NCBI GenBank assembly: GCA_001899585.1
Contig: MKWE01000005.1
Span: forward strand, 1-64,000
DNA: 64,000 nucleotides
Source: Rhodospirillales bacterium 70-18
GTDB taxonomy: Bacteria; Pseudomonadota; Alphaproteobacteria; Acetobacterales; Acetobacteraceae
Reading direction: 5' to 3'
Shown: positions 60,079 through 64,000 of the stretch, piece by piece
Position numbering within the stretch: position 1 is the first letter of the stretch
Layout of the letters: each line of letters begins with the position of its first letter
Notes under the pieces: generated by a model
Told to the model about the DNA's origin: nothing
The model's input: only the letters and a program-made list of their open reading frames with translations
Databases searched by the model: none
Position numbers and translations under genes: made by a program

Positions 60079-60723
60079 CTACCGCCGCCGGCGCGCCGCG
60101 CCGAACATGCCGAGCAGTGCCGTGCCCATGAGCAGCATGCTCGCCGGCTCCGGGATGCGCGTCGCCGTGATGACCCCGGCCGTGGTGTCGCCATACGTTC
60201 CGGCCAGGTCCGGGTTCGCGGCGGCCGTCCGGTAGATATCGGGGCCGGGCCAGCCGCTCGGCACGGCCGGGCGGATCGCCCGCTCATAGGTTCCGGCGGT
60301 GTCGATGGCGATGTTGTCGATCGGCGTCCAGCCATCCGCCCACTGCGACGGGTCGCCGACGAAGTCCAGCACCAGCCAGGAGTCGCCGGTATCGAACGTC
60401 CACAGCCCGCTGCCCGGGTCGATATACGCCATCGAGCCAAGGTCCGACGAATAGTCCACCGATAGGCCGCTGCCGCCGCTGGCGGCCGCCTGGGTGTGGA
60501 TATCGAAACTGTAGACCTGATGGGTCTCGTCGAACGTGACCGTCCCGCCCACGGTCAGCGTGCCACCGTCCACGCCCTGGTCGGCCCGGTTCGCGCTGTT
60601 GTACCAATGGTCGAACGTCAGGCCGGAGAACGTCCACTCCACTGTCGGCGTCTGGGCGTGGGCATGCCCGGCAAAAAGCGCAACCATTCCCACTGCGGCC
60701 AAATGCTTAAAGACGGAATTCAC
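60079..60723 (-). CDS. PEP-CTERM sorting-domain protein 2
   Basis: A 214-residue exported protein. GTG 60723 is chosen because GGAGAT lies about 8 bases before it. Signal peptide VNSVFKHLAAVGMVALFAGH with cleavage near HAHAQ. The mature domain is beta-rich with many Asp, Gly, Ser and Trp (VEWTFSGLTFDHWYNS, WTFDTGDSWLVLDFVGDPSQW), resembling the PEP-CTERM proteins with a lectin/PPC-like fold, without a clear enzyme motif. The end is the sorting signal IPEPASMLLMGTALLGMFGA followed by RRRR. Its promoter region mirrors that of the gene at 30378. It lies alone between the stress operon and the peptidase operon. Confidence 0.92.
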   Translation of the reverse strand: MNSVFKHLAAVGMVALFAGHAHAQTPTVEWTFSGLTFDHWYNSANRADQGVDGGTLTVGGTVTFDETHQVYSFDIHTQAAASGGSGLSVDYSSDLGSMAYIDPGSGLWTFDTGDSWLVLDFVGDPSQWADGWTPIDNIAIDTAGTYERAIRPAVPSGWPGPDIYRTAAANPDLAGTYGDTTAGVITATRIPEPASMLLMGTALLGMFGAARRRR

Positions 60724-60825
60724 GATGCGATCTCCATTTCCTACTATCCGTGTCAGCACCCCGGCGCGGTGCAGCCACCAATCGGTTCGCCAACGACTAT
60801 CCAAAACGGCCGCGATGAGATGTTA

Positions 60826-60841
60826 AGCAACCCGCGTGCCA
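60826..60841 (-). promoter_or_regulatory. sigma-54 (-24/-12) promoter of PEP-CTERM gene 2
   Basis: On the minus strand TGGCACGCGGGTTGCT is an exact match to TGGCACG-N4-TTGCW. Expected start about 60815, leader about 90 bases to GTG 60723. Confidence 0.88.
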
Positions 60842-60914
60842 TACCAATAAAATGCACCTTTACAGTGGGTTAATCCGGCCTCGGGCGACAGCATGCGCGA
60901 TGCGCGCCGGGCGG

Positions 60915-60931
60915 TGTAAAGAAATCCGACA
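60915..60931 (-). promoter_or_regulatory. PEP-CTERM upstream element, locus 2
   Basis: Plus-strand TGTAAAGAAATCCGACA, 73 bases upstream of the -24 element. It differs from the locus 1 element at two central positions only and has the same orientation relative to the gene. Confidence 0.75.
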
Positions 60932-60967
60932 CCCCGGCCATCACCTCGGTCCGCAGCGCCGCCGGGA

Positions 60968-61046
60968 TGCGATATTTATATCAATGATATCAAATTATTA
61001 ACTATATAATTACACAGCATTAGCAGTGTAAAATTCTCTGACTCAG
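60968..61046. promoter_or_regulatory. AT-rich island with a degenerate distal element
   Basis: Bases 60968-61036 are unusually AT-rich (TATTTATATCAATGATATCA and following) for this genome. At 61027-61046 TGTAAAATTCTCTGACTCAG resembles 31411-31430 at 16 of 20 positions. The stretch may be an IHF or promoter region for the divergent PEP-CTERM gene or the peptidase operon. The remainder of 60724-61138 has no gene. Confidence 0.4.
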
Positions 61047-61138
61047 GCGCGCCGGCACCCGCTTCCCCCGGGCGGGCTTTACAGCGCCACCCGGTTCCAC
61101 AACCCTGCCGTCTTCCACGTGCCACAGGATTTCCCCCG

Positions 61139-62176
61139 ATGCCCCCAGCCCCCGGCTGCCGCGCCCGCGATATCGGCCTGGCCTGCGGCAGCCTGCCGCC
61201 AGGCGCGCGCAACAGCATCGCCGACGTGCCGGGCGTGCGGGTCGGCCACCACACACTGCACGGCGCAGATGTCCGCACCGGCGTCACCGCGATCGTGCCG
61301 CACCCGGGCGACCTGTTCCGCGACAAGCCGGTGGCCGCCGCCGAGGTGCTCAACGGCTTCGGCAAGAGCATCGGGCTGATGCAGGTCGAGGAACTCGGCC
61401 AGTTGGAGACGCCGATCCTGCTGACCAACACCTTCTCGGTCGGCACCTGCGGCAACGCGCTGATCCGCCACGCGATCGCCGGCAACCCCGGCATCGGCCG
61501 GCGCACCGGCACGGTCAACCCGGTGGTCTGCGAGTGCAACGACGGCTACCTCAACGACATCCAGGCCATGGCGGTCACCGAGGCGGACGCGCTGGCGGCG
61601 CTGGCGGCGGCGGGGCCGGATTTCGCCCTCGGCGCGGTTGGGGCCGGCGCCGGCATGAGCAGCTTCGGCTTCAAGGGCGGCATCGGCACCGCCTCGCGCC
61701 AGGTGGTGCTGGACGGCGAGACCCATCACCTGGGCGTGCTGCTGCTGGCCAATTTCGGCCGCGCCGGCGACCTGCGCCTGCCGGACGGCCGCCGCGTCGG
61801 CCCCTCGGCCCCAACCGCCGAGCGCGGCTCGGTCATCGTGGTGCTGGCCACCGACATCCCGCTGGACCACCGCCAGTTGCGCCGGGTGATCCGCCGCGCC
61901 GGCGCCGGGCTGGCCTGGGCCGGCAGCTTCTGGGGCAACGGCAGCGGCGACGTGTTCCTGGGCTTCACCACCGCCAACCGCGTGCCGCACGAGCCGCGCA
62001 CCGACCTGCTGCCGGCCCGCATGCTGGCCGAGCCGCGCATCGACACGCTGTTCCAGGCCGCCGCCGAAGCCACCCACGAGGCGGTGCTGGACGCGCTGTA
62101 CGCCGCCGACCCCACCACCGGCCGGGCCGGCCACCACCGCCCGTCGCTGCGTGACACCTTGGGAGAAACCCGTTGA
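61139..62176 (+). CDS. P1 family (DmpA-like) aminopeptidase
   Basis: A 345-residue Ntn-type hydrolase of the DmpA/P1 family, which self-cleaves before a serine. Family sequence: RDIGLACGSLPPGARNSIADVPGVRVGHHTL (cited in part: NSIADVPGVRVGHHT), QLETPILLTNTFSVGTCGNAL, NPVVCECNDGYLNDI, GAGAGMSSFGFKGGIGTASR. The cleavage Gly-Ser is in ERGSVIVVLATDIPLDHRQL (Ser about residue 234). Relatives release D- or L-N-terminal residues from short peptides or beta-peptides. No signal peptide, so cytosolic. Next gene starts inside its stop codon. Confidence 0.93.
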   Translation: MPPAPGCRARDIGLACGSLPPGARNSIADVPGVRVGHHTLHGADVRTGVTAIVPHPGDLFRDKPVAAAEVLNGFGKSIGLMQVEELGQLETPILLTNTFSVGTCGNALIRHAIAGNPGIGRRTGTVNPVVCECNDGYLNDIQAMAVTEADALAALAAAGPDFALGAVGAGAGMSSFGFKGGIGTASRQVVLDGETHHLGVLLLANFGRAGDLRLPDGRRVGPSAPTAERGSVIVVLATDIPLDHRQLRRVIRRAGAGLAWAGSFWGNGSGDVFLGFTTANRVPHEPRTDLLPARMLAEPRIDTLFQAAAEATHEAVLDALYAADPTTGRAGHHRPSLRDTLGETR

Positions 62177-62991
62177 AAATATTCATCTCCGCCGACATCG
62201 AAGGCGTGGCCGGCGTGGTCACCCCCGCCCAGGGCACCCCCGGCAACCCGGAATACGAGCGCGCCCGCCGGCTGATGACCGCCGAGGTGAACGCGGCGAT
62301 CGAAGGCGCCTTCGACGGCGGCGCCACCGCCGTGCTGGTCAACGACAGCCACGGCCCGATGGTAAACCTGCTGCCCGAGGAGCTGGACCCGCGCGCCGAG
62401 CTGATCATCGGCCGCCCCAAGCCGATGAGCATGGCCGCCGGGCTGGATGGCAGCTTCGCGGCGGCGTTCCTCACCGGCTACCACTCCGGCGCCGGGCGGC
62501 ATGGGGTTCTGTCCCACACCGTCAGCGGCTTCGCCTTCCAGGCCCTGCGCGCCAATGGCATCGACTGCGCCGAGGCGACGCTGTACGGCGCCTATGCCGG
62601 CGGCCTGGGCGTGCCGGTGGCGTTGCTGTCCGGCGACGACCAGCTGGCCGCGCAGTGCGGGACGCTGTTCCCCGGCGCCGAGATGGTGGTTGTGAAGCAC
62701 GCGCTGGGGCATCGGGCGGCGCGGGCGCTGTCGCCGCAGAATGCCCGAAATGCCATCCGGGAGGCGGCAAAACGGGCCGTTTCCGGGTCAAAAGCCGGCC
62801 CTGTTTTCACGATTCCGGGCCCTGTCCGGCTGGAAGCGGACCTCGCCAGCGTGGTGATGGCGGATCTGTGCGCCACCATTCCGGTCGCCGTCCGGGTCTC
62901 GCCGCGCACCGTCGCGTTCGACTGCGCCGACATCGCCGCGGCGATCGCCTGGATCGCGGTGATGGCGCAGCTTTGCGGGACGCTGCGCTGA
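62173..62991 (+). CDS. M55 family D-aminopeptidase (DppA-like)
   Basis: A 272-residue zinc peptidase. TTG 62173 overlaps the previous TGA, with GGGAG 8 bases before. Metal-ligand segments are KIFISADIEGVAGV (Asp and Glu), VLVNDSHGPM, FLTGYHSGAG and CAEATLYGAYAGGLGVPV (Glu), in the order known from B. subtilis DppA. DppA releases D-Ala from D-Ala-containing dipeptides in the cytosol. Middle gene of the peptidase trio; the stop overlaps the next start by one base. Confidence 0.94.
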   Translation: MKIFISADIEGVAGVVTPAQGTPGNPEYERARRLMTAEVNAAIEGAFDGGATAVLVNDSHGPMVNLLPEELDPRAELIIGRPKPMSMAAGLDGSFAAAFLTGYHSGAGRHGVLSHTVSGFAFQALRANGIDCAEATLYGAYAGGLGVPVALLSGDDQLAAQCGTLFPGAEMVVVKHALGHRAARALSPQNARNAIREAAKRAVSGSKAGPVFTIPGPVRLEADLASVVMADLCATIPVAVRVSPRTVAFDCADIAAAIAWIAVMAQLCGTLR

Positions 62992-63932
62992 TGTACTCGC
63001 TCGCCATCCACGGCGGCGCCGGGACCATCCGGCGCGAGACCATGACCCCGGCCATCGAGGCCGGTTTCCACGCCGGGCTGCGCACCGCCCTGCTGGCCGG
63101 CCATGCCGTGCTGGCGCGCGGCGGCAGCGCGATGGACGCGGTGACCGCGGCGGTGATGGCGCTGGAGGACGATCCGCAGTTCAACGCCGGGCGCGGCGCC
63201 GTCTATACCAGCGCCGGCACGCATGAGATGGACGCCGCCGTGATGGACGGGCGGGACCGGGCGGCCGGGGCGGTGGCGGGCATACTCGGCCCGCTGCATC
63301 CGGTGCTGGCCGCCCGCGCGGTGATGGAACATTCCGAGCATGTGCTGCTGATCGGGCCCGGCGCGCTGGCATTCTGCCGCGCCAACGGCGTGGAATTCAC
63401 CAATGCCGCGCATTTTCACACCGAGCGGCGATGGCAGGCGTTGCAGGCCGAGCTGGCGCGGCGGACCGCGGCGGCGGCCGATACCCGCAGCGACGCCGAC
63501 CGGCACGGCACGGTGGGGGCGGTGGCGTGCGACGCGGCGGGCAACCTGGCGGCGGCCACCTCCACCGGCGGCATGACCGGCAAGCTGCCGGGCCGGGTGG
63601 GCGACAGCCCGGTGATCGGCGCCGGCACCTGGGCCGACAACGCCACCTGCGCCATTTCCGCCACCGGGCACGGCGAGTTCTTCATCCGCCACGCGGTCGC
63701 CCACGAGATCGCCAGCCGCATGCGCTTCCTGGGCGAGGGAGTGGCCGAGGCGGCGGAGAAAGTGGTGGCCGAGCTTGGCGCGCTGGGCGGCTCGGGCGGG
63801 CTGATCGCGGTGGACGCGGCGGGCAACGTGGCGCTGCCGTTCAACTGCGACGGCATGTATCGCGGCCGGATCGGCGCGGACGGGCGGGCGCTGACGGCGA
63901 TCTACCGCGAGGCGCCGGCCGCGCACGGCTGA
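62991..63932 (+). CDS. isoaspartyl peptidase / L-asparaginase (type 2 Ntn)
   Basis: A 313-residue N-terminal-nucleophile hydrolase that cleaves beta-aspartyl dipeptides and asparagine. Features: SLAIHGGAGTI at the start, GGSAMDAVTAAVMALEDDPQFNAGRGAVY, and autoprocessing before Thr174 in DRHGTVGAVACDAAGNLA. STGGMTGKLPGRVGDSPVIGAG follows with the substrate-binding Arg and Asp, then GHGEFFIRHAVAHEI. It is last of three overlapping peptidase genes. The window ends 68 bases after its stop; nothing is recognised there. Confidence 0.94.
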   Translation: MYSLAIHGGAGTIRRETMTPAIEAGFHAGLRTALLAGHAVLARGGSAMDAVTAAVMALEDDPQFNAGRGAVYTSAGTHEMDAAVMDGRDRAAGAVAGILGPLHPVLAARAVMEHSEHVLLIGPGALAFCRANGVEFTNAAHFHTERRWQALQAELARRTAAAADTRSDADRHGTVGAVACDAAGNLAAATSTGGMTGKLPGRVGDSPVIGAGTWADNATCAISATGHGEFFIRHAVAHEIASRMRFLGEGVAEAAEKVVAELGALGGSGGLIAVDAAGNVALPFNCDGMYRGRIGADGRALTAIYREAPAAHG

Positions 63933-64000
63933 TTGGCGCAGGTGGGGCTTGATCTGCGGCGGCCGGGACGCTAACGCCTGACGGTTGCGTGGCCATCGGG

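Overview
This is a GC-rich (roughly 70 %) chromosomal segment from an alphaproteobacterium, most likely of the Acetobacteraceae (Rhodospirillales). The basis is gene order (aroA-cmk-rpsA-ihfB-lapA-pyrF-trpF; rplU-rpmA-obgE-proB-proA-nadD-rsfS-rlmH-gpmI; ispH-thrB-rnhA; rsmB-rpe-heparinase-purH), APH-type ThrB, DUF4169, TIGR02300 and IalB-like proteins. The family assignment is an inference from gene content; no rRNA is present. Apart from the first ~700 bases nothing looks recently acquired.

Layout. 1-726: lower-GC flank on the 3' side of tRNA-Gln. 727-3448 (minus): TPR lipoprotein, ispE, tRNA-Gln. 4026-8670 (minus): glycine riboswitch followed by gcvT-gcvH-gcvP. 9518-13856 (plus): ispH-thrB-rnhA and an SbmA/YddA-type ABC transporter. 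14096-17826: small exported or lipoprotein genes of cell-envelope type, with two damaged genes (an OmpA-domain lipoprotein with an in-frame amber codon and an AI-2E-family permease with a frameshift). 17831-30254: tRNA-Ser and the long rplU to rppH housekeeping block. 30378-36059 (mostly minus): first PEP-CTERM protein, DUF4169, amidohydrolase, rlmN, IalB-like, SpoU methyltransferase. 36152-45224 (mostly plus): YdcF, TIGR02300 (minus), aroA through trpF, GNAT, EamA. 45225-55269 (minus): cytochrome b561, MbfA-like iron exporter, D-amino-acid dehydrogenase, purH, glycosyltransferase, heparinase-like, rpe, rsmB, GNAT. 55420-59790 (plus): a probable FNR/FixK-controlled operon DUF2934-phosphoribosyltransferase-Lon-like protease-universal stress protein. 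60079-60723 (minus): second PEP-CTERM protein. 61139-63932 (plus): three tightly coupled peptidases (P1/DmpA, M55/DppA, isoaspartyl peptidase).

Two observations stand out. First, the two PEP-CTERM genes, about 30 kb apart, each carry a near-perfect sigma-54 (-24/-12) promoter and, 62 or 73 bp further upstream, the same 17-bp imperfect palindrome (15/17 identical). The spacings differ by about one helical turn, which describes a dedicated enhancer-driven regulon. Second, five AT-rich elements (33634-33724, 42147-42265, 43618-43702, 46843-46883, 51035-51118) are built from two hairpin modules that share a tail. They lie 3-12 nt after stop codons between co-directional genes, show paired compensatory changes in a stem, and occur in two circularly permuted arrangements. 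At least four further repeat or hairpin families (20940/36665, 14794/36726, 32381/48216, 59963) show that the spacers carry several dispersed structured elements.
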